From contig JAPVLO010000133.1 of the NCBI GenBank assembly GCA_027257055.1, positions 3,286,001-3,350,000 on the forward strand: 64,000 nucleotides of DNA. Direction: 5' to 3'. Of the stretch, positions 1 to 10,719 are shown piece by piece (within the stretch, counting starts at the first letter, position 1; each line of letters opens with the position of its first letter). The notes below the pieces were generated by a model. It made no database searches. It saw only the letters and a list, made by a program, of their open reading frames with translations, and had not been told where the DNA came from. A program made the position numbers and the translations under genes. The stretch is from Cephalopachus bancanus. Its lineage: Eukaryota; Chordata; Mammalia; Primates; Tarsiidae.

Positions 1-312
1 TACTGCAGAGGGGAAAAGAAGCTCGTAATTGAAGAGGATGACCACTGTCCCTAGAACAAACCAAGCATACTCCAGCCTCAGGGCCTTCACATGTGCCATT
101 CTTTCTGCTTAGAGTCCTCTTCCCCCACTATCTGTATGGTTTACTTCCTCACTTCCACCAGGACTATGCAGGAAGCCTTTCAAACTATTTCAGAATAGAA
201 TCCCCTTCTATCAGGCAGCCTTTCAAAACTATTTCAGAATAGAATCCCCTACCACCCCTCCCAATCTCTGACCTCATGTCTTTCTTGCAGTGTGTTATTT
301 TTACCATCTAAC
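1..312 (+). repeat. L2-like LINE 3' fragment, first part
   Basis: The order of motifs (GGGCCTTCACATGTGCCATT, then CTTCCTCACTTCC, then CTTTCTTGCAG) matches the 3' region of L2. The element appears to resume at about 705-800, where ...CCCAGCACCTACATC...GGCGCTCAATAA resembles the L2 terminus. A 43-bp internal duplication lies at 175-250. Confidence 0.55.
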
Positions 313-704
313 AAAGGGATTCCCAACGCCCCATCCATCACCTGTTAGGAACCGGGCCACACAGTAGGAGGTGAGTGGCCAGCAAGTGAGCAAAGCTTCA
401 TCTGTATTTACAGCCATTCCCCAATACTCACATGACCACCGGAGCTCCGCCTTCTGTCAGATCAGCAGTGGTATTTGATTCTCATAGTAGCACAAACCCT
501 ACAGTGAACTGCACGTGCGAGGGTCTAGGTTGCAACTCTTTTAGAGAATCTAATGCCTGATGATCTGAGGTGGAGAGATGGTGATGCTATATATTTAATT
601 ATGTAGTACAAAAAATGGAATCAACTTGAATCATCCCAAAACCCCACCCCTCACCCCCCATCCATGGAAAAATTGTCTCATTCACTGCCCAGTTCCATCC
701 ACTA
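313..704. mobile_element. hAT-Charlie-like nonautonomous DNA transposon
   Basis: Blocks such as GAACTGCACGTGCGAGGGTC, GAGAATCTAATGCCTGATGA and the end CCATGGAAAAATTGTCTC match an old human hAT (MER1-type) repeat as I remember it. It interrupts the L2 fragment, so it is younger than the L2. The exact family is uncertain. Confidence 0.5.
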
Positions 705-804
705 TAATGTAATCATCAAGAAGACAGAGACTTTGCTTTTACTCCCTGCTTATCCCCAGCACCTACATCTGCAGGCGCTCAATAATATTTCTTGGGAGGG
801 ACGA

Positions 805-1169
805 AAGGAATTAAGAAATAAGTATGGTGTTAGGTAAACTAAAACCTGGACCTGAGGTTTATGAAAAATTCTAGTAACAGCAGAACGGTTGTGAGTGTGA
901 AATAGAACTTTGAGAAAACAGGCCCACTATGGAAACAGATGGTTCAATATATTTTATATTTCTTTTCTAAGTTTGAATGCTTCAGTAATGAGTAACTTTC
1001 CCCATCAACTATCAGGGCTTCCTGAAGTACAGAGTTTGATAGGACAGGAAGAATAAATGCTTGGTTCTTTGTGAAAATATTGAATTGCTTCAATATTATT
1101 CTCTGAAGGTTGCCATTGAAGGTTGTTTGTTTCGTTGTTGTTGTTGTTTGGTTTTCTGTGTATTTGTTC
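805..1169. other. Intron, no recognisable element
   Basis: AT-rich intronic DNA with a short GTT-rich run (1120-1150) just before an Alu. I see no exon or RNA gene. Confidence 0.5.
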
Positions 1170-1184
1170 ATTTGCTTTTTTTTT

Positions 1185-1480
1185 CCTCTCTTTGAGTTTG
1201 GATCTCACTCTGGCTAGAGTGCATTGGCTTGACTACTGACAGTCATGACTTATGGCAGCCTTGACCTCCTAGCTCAGGCCTTCCACCTCAGCATCATAAG
1301 TAGCTGGGACTACAGGCAGACAACACAGCACCCAACTAATTTTTGTTTTGTTTTGCTTTGTTTAGAGAAAAGATTTCACTGTATTGCCCAGGCTGGTCTT
1401 GAACTCCTGGGCTCAAGCAATCTGCCCACCTCAGCCTCCCAAAGTGCTGAGATTACAGGTGCGAGCACCACACCCAGCCC
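1185..1480 (-). mobile_element. Alu (AluJ-like), minus strand
   Basis: This dimeric Alu reads from its T-rich tail at 1185 to ACCACACCCAGCCC at 1480. It is diverged. The flank ATTTGCTTTTTTTT is repeated at 1170 and 1481, a target-site duplication. Confidence 0.88.
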
Positions 1481-1499
1481 ATTTGCTTTTTTTTTTTTT

Positions 1500-2480
1500 A
1501 ACCATTTGCTTATTTTTAAGTACCATTATAAACTCCTAGATTTGGATAGATTTGATGTGTTTTTATGTTACCAATATTAACTTGATTGATGCTCAGATTG
1601 TCTCATTTGTGGCTAGTGGGAGCCTCTTTAGATTGACTCCTGACTTCTTCTGACGTCAGGGAAGACTTCCCTGTTTTCTGGTACAGCCAGTTATTTTAGA
1701 CCTTACATATTTCCTGCCCTAGCAATTTTGTTCAGGAGTCCTAGTTGCTTGAAGGGGGCATGATGGTTAGAGGCCATGATCTAGGTGCTAGGGGTACTCA
1801 TTGCTTCTGAGTTACCCATTATGTGTAGACCTTTCCAGTGGACAGAGCTAGAAATGCATCTTATATGACTTACTCTGAACAATGAAAGCAAAGAAAACAA
1901 AGCTACTAAGCTCCTATTTTATTCTTTTACTTTTATCTCCATTGATAGAAGTGATGTGTAAATTGGAAATGATAGAGAGGCTATCTTAAGGAAAGTTGAA
2001 GCTCAGTCTATGAAGGAGCTAATGTATACTAGTTTTACTTAAGTGCATTTAGTCACCAGACTTAGAGGACTAAGTCTCAGAAAGGTCTTGTGTATGCAAG
2101 CACAGAAATACTACCAGTGGGATTTAAGAAATCAGAGATGCCTTAAATATAGCATAGCAAGAAAATATTGTCCTATTCTAAAAGATAATTCAAAAACTTG
2201 AAAATTTAATATCTTAAATTACTCTATGATTCTTAACCAAGACTAGGACTGATTACTTAGAGATGGCTTGTGATCAACTTAGAAAAAAAAATTGTGATTT
2301 TTCTGAAGCAGAATGGGTTTATTTTAAATCCAACACCAGACTAACCCTATTTCCTCTCATTATATTTTTTAAAGTCTCATAGTTAAAGATTGGATTTTAA
2401 AAGAGCAGGATCCAGCTCTATGCTGTCCATTGGATGTACCCTAAATGTAAATAAGCAAATGTTAAAATGATGGATTAATA
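1500..2480. other. AT-rich intron, no recognisable element
   Basis: About 1 kb without a clear repeat, open frame or RNA gene. Confidence 0.45.
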
Positions 2481-2499
2481 TGCAGCCTGCAAATCCTAA

Positions 2500-2745
2500 T
2501 CAAAAGAAATCTGAAATGACTATATTAATATAGACAAAAAATAGGCTTCAGAACAAAGACTAGCACCAGAAATAAAGAGGAATATTTATTTGTGATAAAA
2601 GGGTCCATTCATAAAAAGGATCCCAATTTTGCATAAAACAAATAATAAAGCATCAAAATAGATCAAGAACTGATATGAAAACTAGAATCTACATAAACAT
2701 AGAAAGAAAGCAATATTAGCAAAAGAAAGTAGGCATGAAGTTTCT
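2500..2745 (+). mobile_element. L1 ORF2 fragment (endonuclease region)
   Basis: GGGTCCATTCATAAAAAGGA and the following AAAGCATCAAAATAGATCAA follow the order of the L1 ORF2 endonuclease-to-RT region. It is degraded, with many stops. It probably belongs to the same old + strand L1 as 2900-5965. Confidence 0.5.
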
Positions 2746-2749
2746 TTGG

Positions 2750-2895
2750 GGGCTGACAAAAATGTTCTAAAATGAATTTGGTGATGATTGCACAACTGTG
2801 GCAATATGCTGAAAACCATAGAACTGGGTACTTGAAATAGGTGAATAGTATAGTATGTAAGCTATATCTCAATATAACTGCTAAAAATATTAACA
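2750..2895 (+). mobile_element. L1 3' UTR tail inserted in older L1
   Basis: GGTGATGATTGCACAACTGT, then AACCATAGAACTGGGTACTT, then a tail ATATCTCAATATAACTGCTA match the 3' end of mammalian-wide L1M elements. It interrupts ORF2-like sequence on both sides. Confidence 0.6.
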
Positions 2896-2899
2896 AATA

Positions 2900-3372
2900 G
2901 AATCAAACAATACAATAAAAGGGTAGTATATCTTGATTAAATGTAATTTACCCAAGAAATGGAGGTCAGTGTTATTTGCTATATGAATAAACCCAAAACA
3001 ACAAACATTATAATCATCACAATAGATCAAGACAAAGCATTTGGTAAAATACTACATCCATTCCTGATATACATTCTCCGAAAACTAGTAGTAAAAGAGA
3101 GCATTCTCAATTTGATCAAGGGCATCTCTGAAAAACCTACAGCTAACGTCAGACTTAATCATGAAAGACCATCCCTTCTAAGATCAAGAACAAAACAAGT
3201 GTGTTTGCTCACATCAGCAAATATTATTATCCGTCAACATTATTATCCCCAATACAATAAGGGTGAAAAATAAATAAAAATACATACAAATTGGAAAACA
3301 ATAAGTAACACTATCTTTATTCTTAGACTACATGGTATGTGTACATAGATCCATCTACATAGGTTTATATAG
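2900..3372 (+). mobile_element. L1 ORF2 reverse-transcriptase fragment
   Basis: Translation at 2959-3273 gives IDQDKAFGKILHPF and EKPTANVRLNHERP, which match the L1 ORF2 motifs IDAEKAFDKIQHPF and DKPTANIILNGEKL. The frame is short and 5'/3' broken. This is a dead copy. Confidence 0.75.
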
Positions 3373-3399
3373 AAAATTCTAAGCACTCTCCAAATGAAC

Positions 3400-3760
3400 A
3401 TTTTATTTTATTTTATTTTTTAAATTTTATTTTAAAGATGTGGGATACAATTCAGGGTTAGGTTTACAAATGTTCATTATGCAGGTACCCTTGTTGGCGA
3501 GGTATACCCTCCTTCCCCCCACAGATTCCCACTACTGCCAATCCCACCCTCCTCCCCCACAGTTTCCCACTACTGCCAATTCTTTTCTTATAGTATTATG
3601 ATAATTGTTCAAGGCCTGCTTATGGGTGAAACATGTGATACTGAGTTCTTTGTTTCTGTGATAGATCACTCAGCATTATAGATACTAAGTCCATCCAAGT
3701 TGCTGTGAAGTTCATAATTTTGTCCTTCTTTATGGCTGCATAATATTTCATTTTATATAT
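3400..3760 (-). mobile_element. L1 3' end nested in older L1, minus strand
   Basis: On the minus strand, 3752-3620 encodes MKYYAAIKKDKIMNFTATWM followed by LSQKQRTQYHMF, the L1 ORF2 C-terminus. The 3' UTR then runs to a poly(A) seen here as the T-rich stretch 3400-3440. The UTR holds two 38-bp units (3508-3580, each with CCCACTACTGCCAAT). The relatively intact ORF2 end suggests a younger copy than the surrounding + strand L1. Confidence 0.8.
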
Positions 3761-3810
3761 ATATACATATATATATGTGCATATATATATGTATATATAT
3801 ATATACACAC
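3755..3810. repeat. (TA)n/(TATG)n microsatellite
   Basis: An alternating TA tract with CA ends at the junction between the nested L1 and the resumed older L1. Confidence 0.85.
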
Positions 3811-3814
3811 ACCA

Positions 3815-4755
3815 CTGGACAAAAGAACATCTCAAACTAATTATTGAATTTAGCAAGGTCACAGAATATAATATCAGATTATAAAAGATAATTCTATTTC
3901 TAGTAATTAACAATGAGCAATTAAAATTTTGTGAAATTATAATTACAGTAACATCAAAAAATACGAAATGCTTAACAATAAATTTAACAAAATATGTGCA
4001 AGACCTGTGCACTAAAACTTACAAACAAAAATATCAAGAGAATTTAAAAACCCACTAAATGGAGAGATATACCATGTTCATGGGTTGGAAGGTATTGTTA
4101 AAATGACAATTCCTTCCAATAAATCTGTAGATTCAGTGCAAATAACAGCCAAAGACTTTTTTACTGAAATTGACAAGCTAACCCTAAGATATATATATAA
4201 ATATGATGTCCCTTGAATAACCAAAACAACTTCAAACAAGAACCAAACAGTAGGATTCATACTACCTGATTTCAAGACTTACTATAAAGTGACAGTAATC
4301 AAGACAATTTGGTAATAAAGACAGAAGAATAGACAGACCATAACAATAGACTTGAAAACCCAGAAATAGACCTACACATATATGGCTTGTTGATTTTGCC
4401 AGAAGGTAAAAGGTAATACAATGGTGATTGAATAGTTTTTCAACAAATAGTACTGGGACAATCGGATATCATATATAAGAAAAACAAAATGAATTTGCAT
4501 CTCTTCCCCACACTATATGCAAGTATGAACTTGAAATGGATCATAAGTCTAAGTGTAATAGCTAAACATATTAAATTTCTAGAAGAAAAAGCACAGGGAA
4601 AAAGTCTTTTTTCAAACTTTGGATTAAGGAAAGGTGTATTAGGGTGCAAAGATACACAAACCATAAAAGAAACACTTGATAAATCAAACTTCATCAAAAT
4701 TAAAAACTTTTCTTTTTGAAAGGCACTATTAAGATGAAAGGCAAGTTCAGACTTA
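3815..4755 (+). mobile_element. L1 ORF2 fragment, continued
   Basis: Blocks such as AATTAAAATTTTGTGAAATT, CCATGTTCATGGGTTGGAAG and CAGTGCAAATAACAGCC follow L1 ORF2 order on the + strand. It resumes after the nested insertion. All frames are broken. Confidence 0.7.
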
Positions 4756-4769
4756 AGAAAACTGTTTTC

Positions 4770-5060
4770 TTTTTTTTTTTTTTTTTTGAGTTGGAGTTTC
4801 ACTCTGTCGCCCGGACTGGAGTGCAGTGGCCGCTCCCGGCCACCGCAGCCTCGACCTGCTGGGCTCCGGCGATCCTTCCGCCTCAGCCTTCCAAGTAGCC
4901 GGAATTACAGGCATGCGCTACCACGCCTGGCTGATTTTTTGATTTACTGTAGAGATGAGGTCTCGCTGCCCAGGCGGGTCTCGAACCCACGGGCTCAGGC
5001 AATCCACTCACCTCAGCCTCCCAAAGGCGCGGGATTACAGCTGAGCCACCGAGCCCGGCT
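4770..5060 (-). mobile_element. Derived Alu with tRNA-like promoter boxes (copy 1)
   Basis: A full dimer inserted into L1, with a perfect 14-bp target-site duplication AGAAAACTGTTTTC at 4756-4769 and 5061-5074. Read on the minus strand, the A box is TGGCTCAGC and the B-box region is GTGGGTTCGAGACCCGC: four Watson-Crick pairs and one wobble around a TTCGAGA loop. It belongs to the same group as 20993, 27187, 36862 and 59576. Confidence 0.93.
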
Positions 5061-5965
5061 AGAAAACTGTTTTCAAATGTAGTCTGATAATGGGTTTGTA
5101 TTCAGAACATGTAAAGAACTATTAAAATTCAGTAATAAAAAGACAAACCCATTTTTTAAATAGACAAGAGATTTGAATAGATACATTACTAAAAATATAT
5201 GTGGCAATAAGACATGAAAAGAAGTTCAGTGGCATTAATCATTAGAGAAGTACACATTTAAATTACAATAGCTCTGATTACACATCCACTAGAATGTCTA
5301 GAACTTAGAAGACTGAAAATGCCAAGTGTTAACGAGGACATGGAGCAAACAGAACTTGGACTCATTGCTGGTGCGAATGCAAAATGCTACGGTTACTTTG
5401 GAAAAGGATCTGGCAGTTTCTTATAAAGTTAAACACACACTAATTATCTGATTTAGTAATCTTACTCCTAGATCTTTACCCAAGAAAAATGAAAAACATG
5501 TTCACACAAAGGCTTGTGCTCAAATGTTTGTAACAGTGTTGATCAAAATAGACAAAACTGGAAGCAATCCAAATGGATATACAAATCACACTATATCCAT
5601 ACAATTAAATACCACTGAGAAATAAAAAAGAGCACACTATTAGTATATGAAGTGATGTTTATCTCAGAAAGAATTGCCGAGTGAAAGAACCCAGCCACAA
5701 AAAAGTTTAGACTACTTTGTATAATTCCATTTATATGAAACCTTAGAAAAGATGCATCTAATAAATAGTGACAGGAATCAGATTAGTAATTAGCAGGGGT
5801 TGGGACTTGAGGGAAGGAATTGACTATGATGGGAGCCTTTAGGGGCCACAGAGTGTTCTATGTCATGATTGTGGTGGTAGTTGCATGAGTATACACATTT
5901 GCCCCAAAACTCATAGAATTGCATATCTAAAATCAAATTGTAGCTTAATAAAGCTGACTAAAAGT
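5061..5965 (+). mobile_element. L1 3' region (end of ORF2 and 3' UTR)
   Basis: GAAGTACACATTTAAATTAC, TGGTGCGAATGCAAAATG and GGAAAAGGATCTGGCAGTTT are L1 ORF2 C-terminal region landmarks. The 3' UTR follows (CAGGGGTTGGGACTTGAGGG, then ATTGTAGCTTAATAAAGCTG). It completes the old + strand L1. Confidence 0.75.
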
Positions 5966-6480
5966 GTTGTTGATAAGGACGATGATGATGGGGGCAATGG
6001 TGGCATCCTCTCTCAGGTCCAGAGTAAACAGATACCTTCTGTACATATTTTTTTCTAGAAAACAGGTAATCCAGTGACCACGCAGTATGCCTGGGGAGAT
6101 TTGCTAGGCTGATTTCCTTACACTGTCTTGAGGAGACTGAGCTAAAGAACCTTAGTAAGCTTTCTGCTAATAGAGCCTTTCTTCAGGCTATGCAGATTGA
6201 AGTCCCCTCACAGTCTGCCTCTAAACTGGTAAGGTCAACATTGTTGGCCGGCAGTTCCTGAGATGGCATCTGCATATCGTATGCAGTCTCACACTCTGAA
6301 TACTGTGAGTCACGTGGTCAATGGTAGACCCATGGCCTTGAGCCTGTGGTTTAGGGTAAAGACATGAATTATAGAACAATACACCTGCATCTGACTCTGA
6401 CACTCATATGTTAGTTCAATATCTAGGTCTTGACTTCCTCTTCTGAAAAATGGGGATTTCCCAGACAAATGTTATGGCAT
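5966..6480. other. Intron, no recognisable element
   Basis: A short GATGATGG run at about 5980, otherwise nothing I can name. Confidence 0.4.
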
Positions 6481-6490
6481 GAAATAGAGA

Positions 6491-6590
6491 ATATGGGGGC
6501 AACCCCTTTGGGTCTCCTCCCTGCTGTGGGAGCTTTTCTGCTGTCCTCTCAACAAATCCTGCCTTCTCAAAAAAACAAAAAAGAAAGAAA
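6491..6590 (+). mobile_element. Short poly(A)-tailed retroposed ERV-LTR-like fragment
   Basis: About 80 bases ending CTCAACAAATCCTGCCTTCTC are followed by an A-rich tail, and flanked by GAAATAGAGA (6481) and GAAATAGGGA (6591), a likely target-site duplication. The body (CTGCTGTGGGAGCTTTTCTG) resembles the 3' part of a gammaretroviral-type LTR R region up to its poly(A) site. The same sequence occurs inverted at 60030-60105. It contains no coding sequence. Confidence 0.6.
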
Positions 6591-6599
6591 GAAATAGGG

Positions 6600-7500
6600 A
6601 TATGATATACGGAAAGGGTTCTCCATTCAAGCACATTTTAGAAACACTGGAATAATTAAAATTAAATGGGGATCTTTATCATAGATCTTCTTAGAACCTT
6701 TCATCTTCCTTTCCAAACAGGCAAAGTGAGCAGCCTTGCATCAGTGCTGTGAGTTCCATGTAACAGAACGCAGTCTTGATTCATTGAGGTGAAGGGAGGC
6801 TTTAATTAGAAATCTCATGTGAGCAAAAGAAAGGCAACAGGATCCAGGAACTTAAACTTGAGTACTACCAGAACTCACTCTGTCTCTTCTGTGTGTATGT
6901 TTGTGTGTGGTTTTTTTGTTTGTTTTAATTCTTAATTCTCTCAGACCAATTTTCTTCACATTGCAAGAAACTCCAATGCCAGGATTCTCTACCCTGATTG
7001 TCTTAGCCACTAGAGAAGAATTGAGACTTATTCACTCTTGTTTCAAACTCAGAAATCCTAAGGAAAGGCTCTGATTCACTCAGCCTGGATCGGGTGTCCT
7101 TCACTGAATTACCCTACCATGGTGCATTATGGTTGACTCAACTTGGGTTAAGACGCACATGCCTGGGACAGTGGGAGTGGAAAAAGCATACCAGCCTCCA
7201 TTTAAGCCACTTATTAGAGAGAAGAAACGTGTTTCAATGAGATAAGAATACTGTTGACAGGAACCAAAAAATAGCTCCTTAAGTTGACTCTTGGCCACCC
7301 ACACACATGCATGGGGCACAACAGGCACTTACACGTATGTCTTTACATAATACAATATCAAAATGGCTCCTACCATCATTGGTTAAGTGTGTGGTAATTC
7401 GAGTACAGTAGAATGTTACTTAAAAGGGGTTCAGCAAGGCTCTTGGTTATCTGACCCTCGAGAGGTCTTGGTCTATTGGCATCAGACAGAAAGATCCTCT
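6600..7500. other. Intron, no recognisable element
   Basis: No clear repeat, exon or RNA gene; a short TG-rich tract lies at 6893-6925. Confidence 0.4.
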
Positions 7501-7502
7501 TT

Positions 7503-7946
7503 AAGCTGGCTGCAGTGGCTCACACCTGTAATCCCAGTCCCTAGGGAAGCAAAGGCAGAAGGGTCACTTGAGCCCAGGAGTTCAAGACTAGCCTAGGCAA
7601 CATTGTGAGACTTCATCTCTTTTAAAAAAAAATTAAAAACTTAGCCAGGCATGGTGGCACATGTGCCTATTGTCCCAGCTGCTACTCAGGAGACTGAGGT
7701 GGAAGGATTGCCTGAGCCCAGGAGTTCAAGACAAGCATAGGCAACATAGCAAGACCTCATCTCTGCAAAAAAATAAAAATAAAAAAATTAACCAGGCATG
7801 GTGGCACACACCTGTGGTCCCAGCTATATGGGAGGCTGAGGCAGAAGGATCACCTGAGCCCAGAAAGTCGAGGCTGCGGTGAGCTGTGGTCATGTCACTG
7901 CACTCCAACCTGGGTAATAGAGTGAGACCCTAACTCAAAGAAAAAA
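7503..7946 (+). mobile_element. Trimeric Alu (left - hybrid - right)
   Basis: Three monomers in tandem instead of two. A left arm runs to about 7620. The middle monomer starts like a right arm (TTAGCCAGGCATGGTGGCAC) and ends like a left arm (AACATAGCAAGACCTCATCT, then an A-rich linker). A normal right arm follows, 7785-7946. It is about 445 bp. The same build occurs at 59124. Confidence 0.85.
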
Positions 7947-7949
7947 CAA

Positions 7950-8940
7950 ACATAAGAGTATAATTACACTTTTGTTCCTAAAGGGAGTAAAACACTTAGA
8001 AAACAATGCAGAACTATTCTCAGATGATTTGGCTGTGGAGTACTACCTTCAGGAAGACCTTTCCACTGCACAATGTGGCCAAATTGAACTGAAAGGATGA
8101 TGAATTTGGCTTCACCACACTTAGTTCAAGTTGGGGCTAAGAGTTAGAATTTCGGGTTAGCAGAAATAAGGACAGAGATGTGCCCTGAAGTTTTGGCAAC
8201 CAAGGTGTTGCTGTTTCCTCTAGTCACTTGAATATCTGTGGCCTGTGGAAGGCAGGACCCAGACAGAAGAGGGTCCAATATCCACCATCATTTTCTAGAG
8301 CTTGGAGAATAAGAGGAGAGCAGTGGGGTAACAGAAATAAAGCCAAGAAATAAACAAAGGGTACGTGTGTTTGAATGAAAAGATTTTTAGAGCCTTGAAA
8401 ACCACAGGAGCTCCTCCAGATATTTATGTAATAGAATATAATTTATCTGGGATTGAGAGAAGAAATAATCAAAACGTTTTTCACTTAAGTGCGTTGGGAG
8501 GCATATGAAGTTAGACTCTTAGTGGTGGCCCGCGCTTGGCTGTGTTCTTGGTGTTTGTCCTTAGGCTGCAGGCTGGAAATGTGTTTTCTAGAGCAGACAT
8601 GGAGCACGAAATATTAAATGAACTTCACTGTCTTCAAAGTGCCCAACAGGGTAGCGTCCTCCTTGTTTGGCAGGGAAGGGACTCTGCATTTGGAAACTCA
8701 GCAGTGCATTAAGTATTTTAATAATCATTGTTGACATGCAAAGCATATGGCCTCACAGGACTCGCCAGGTCAAGTGCTAAAGTCGTATTCTAGTTCTCTA
8801 AAGTTACTTTACAAAATTTAAACAAAATTAAATTAGGGCACGTTTCAAACTAATATTAATTTATGAACTTCATGTTATAAGCAAGTGAAATAAATAGTTT
8901 GCTCCTAGGATATAAGAATACCTGTGAATAACTAACAAAT
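7950..8940. other. Intron, no recognisable element
   Basis: About 1 kb of apparently unique DNA; no supported gene. Confidence 0.4.
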
Positions 8941-8983
8941 ATATATATATACTTTTGTTCCTAAAATATAAATATATACATTT

Positions 8984-9261
8984 TTTGGTCAGGGTCTCAC
9001 TCTGTCATCTAGGCTGGAGTGCAGTGGCACACTATGGCTCACTGCAGCCTCAATCTCCTCTGGGTTCAGGTGATCCTGCCACCTCAAGAGTGGCTGGGAC
9101 CACAAACGTGCACCACCACACCTGGCTAATATTTTTATTTCTTGTAGAGATGGGTTCTTACTGTGTTGCCAGGCTGGTCTCGAACTCCTGGGCTCAAGCA
9201 AACCCACTTTGGCCTCCCAAAGTGCTGGCATTGCAGGTATGAGCCAGTTACATGCCTGGCC
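8984..9261 (-). mobile_element. Alu (AluJ-like), minus strand
   Basis: The dimer lies between a TA-rich run (8940-8955) and ATGCCTGGCC at 9261. The middle linker reads ATATTTTTATTTCTTGTAGA. Confidence 0.85.
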
Positions 9262-9479
9262 AGTAGCTGATTATATTAACATAAAGGAAAAAGCAAAATT
9301 CGCCCCCCCACCCTACAAAACAATTAACATTGTATTTACTTGCATTTACTTAAAGAATCTAGAAGCTCTGCTGAGGCAGGCCAGTCTGTTGGACACCTTA
9401 TATTGACTTTGTACTTCCTGGTCACACTTTTAAGACTCATCTTTGTTATTTCCTCATCTCAGAGGCCTTCACTGTCCAT

Positions 9480-10060
9480 CTTCTCACACTTTGGATCAGT
9501 TGTCTAGGACCACAACAATGTGAAACAAGCAGCTAGTGGCTTCCAGCAACAAGCATCCCTGACTGCTCAGGATGTGCATCACAGAGCCCTTCTGGTCCTT
9601 GAGGGCTCATCTCCATGCCTGTGGTCAGCTGTGGGGCAGGAGGGCACCTGCTCATGGTGGCTGAGCTCCCTCACATCTGGGAGTCAGCTGGTCAAAGACC
9701 AATCTGTTGGGACAGCAGGTTTCTCTTCCTTGTGTCTCTGGCATGCTCGTTCCCTGTACCCTTGAGCTGGCCAGCTCAGGCCTGCTCTCACAGAGAGAGA
9801 GAAAGTGGAAACATGTGAGCATTTTCTTCCAAGCTTCCAGTTTCATGACATTTGTTAATGTCCCGTAGATCAAAGCAGATCACATGGCCAAGTGCAGGGA
9901 CAGAGTAGAAAGATACTACAAAGTGACAGAGCAAAGGATGGGGCTGTCACTACAGAGTGATGGGGGAAAGGGTGGGGATGTCACTACAGAGAGATAGGGC
10001 AAAGGGTAGGAATATAGGGAGGTCATTTGTTGGGGCTCTAATGCTGCCATCCTACAGCCC
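9480..10060. repeat. Possible degraded LTR element with three 34-bp units
   Basis: Phrases such as CTCATGGTGGCTGAGCTCCC and GATCAAAGCAGATCACATGG recall old LTR or MaLR-type sequence, but I cannot place it. Three tandem 34-bp units begin with ACTACA at 9915, 9949 and 9983. Confidence 0.35.
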
Positions 10061-10149
10061 CACCCCACCTGCCCAGCCATGTGTGAATCATTTTCTAGTC
10101 TGGACTATCTCTGTTCTTCATTCTTAGTTCTATTTCATACTTTCCCAAT

Positions 10150-10446
10150 TTTTTTTTTCTTTTTTCTTTGAGTCAGAATCTCACTCTATCCAGGCTGGAG
10201 TGCAGTGGCATGTGCACAGCCACCCTGGCAGCCTCGACCTGCTGGGCTCAAGTGATCCTTCCGCCTCAACATTCCAAGTAGCTGGAGCCACAGGCATGTG
10301 CCCCCATGCCCAGCTAATTTTTTGATTTATTGTAGAGAAGAGGTTTTGCCAAGTTTCCCAGGCTGGTACCGAACCCCTGGGCTCAGGCAATCCTCTTGCC
10401 TCCACTTCCCAAAGTACTGGGACTACAGGCGTGTGACACCACACCT
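10150..10446 (-). mobile_element. Alu, minus strand, fused to an inverted partner
   Basis: Minus-strand dimer with linker ATTTTTTGATTTATTGTAGA and an intermediate B-box region (GAACCCCTGGGCTCAGG). It ends abruptly at CACCACACC, where an opposite-orientation Alu arm begins. Confidence 0.85.
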
Positions 10447-10536
10447 CAGAAGGATCACCTGAGCCCAGGAGGTGGAGGCTGCAGTAAGCTGTGATCATGC
10501 CATTCCACTCCAGTGTGGACAACAGAGTGAGACTCC
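10447..10536 (+). mobile_element. Alu right-arm fragment, plus strand
   Basis: AGAAGGATCACCTGAGCCCA through AACAGAGTGAGACTCC is the 3' half of a right arm, in inverted orientation to the Alu at 10150. Its A-rich tail has become the GAAG array that follows. Confidence 0.85.
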
Positions 10537-10659
10537 GAAGGAAGGAAGGAAGGAAGGAAGGAAGGAAGGAAGGAAGGAAGGAAGGAAGGAAGGAAGGAAG
10601 GAAGGAAGGAAGGAAGGAAGGAAGGAAGGAAGGAAGGAAGGAAGGAAGGAAGGAAGGAA
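10537..10659 (+). repeat. Perfect (GGAA)n microsatellite, about 31 units
   Basis: 123 bp of uninterrupted GAAG/GGAA. It grew from an Alu tail. Long GGAA arrays can bind ETS factors (known in human), but nothing here shows a function. Confidence 0.97.
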
Positions 10660-10719
10660 ATCACTGACACTGAAGTCATCCCAGGCTCTTTCTACAGTCA
10701 GAGCCCCCAAGTAGTTTAA

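Noticed and set aside
10455..10714. Ser-Leu-Pro-Phe and Lys-Glu-Gly-Arg repeat frames
   Set aside because: Direct readings of the GGAA microsatellite.
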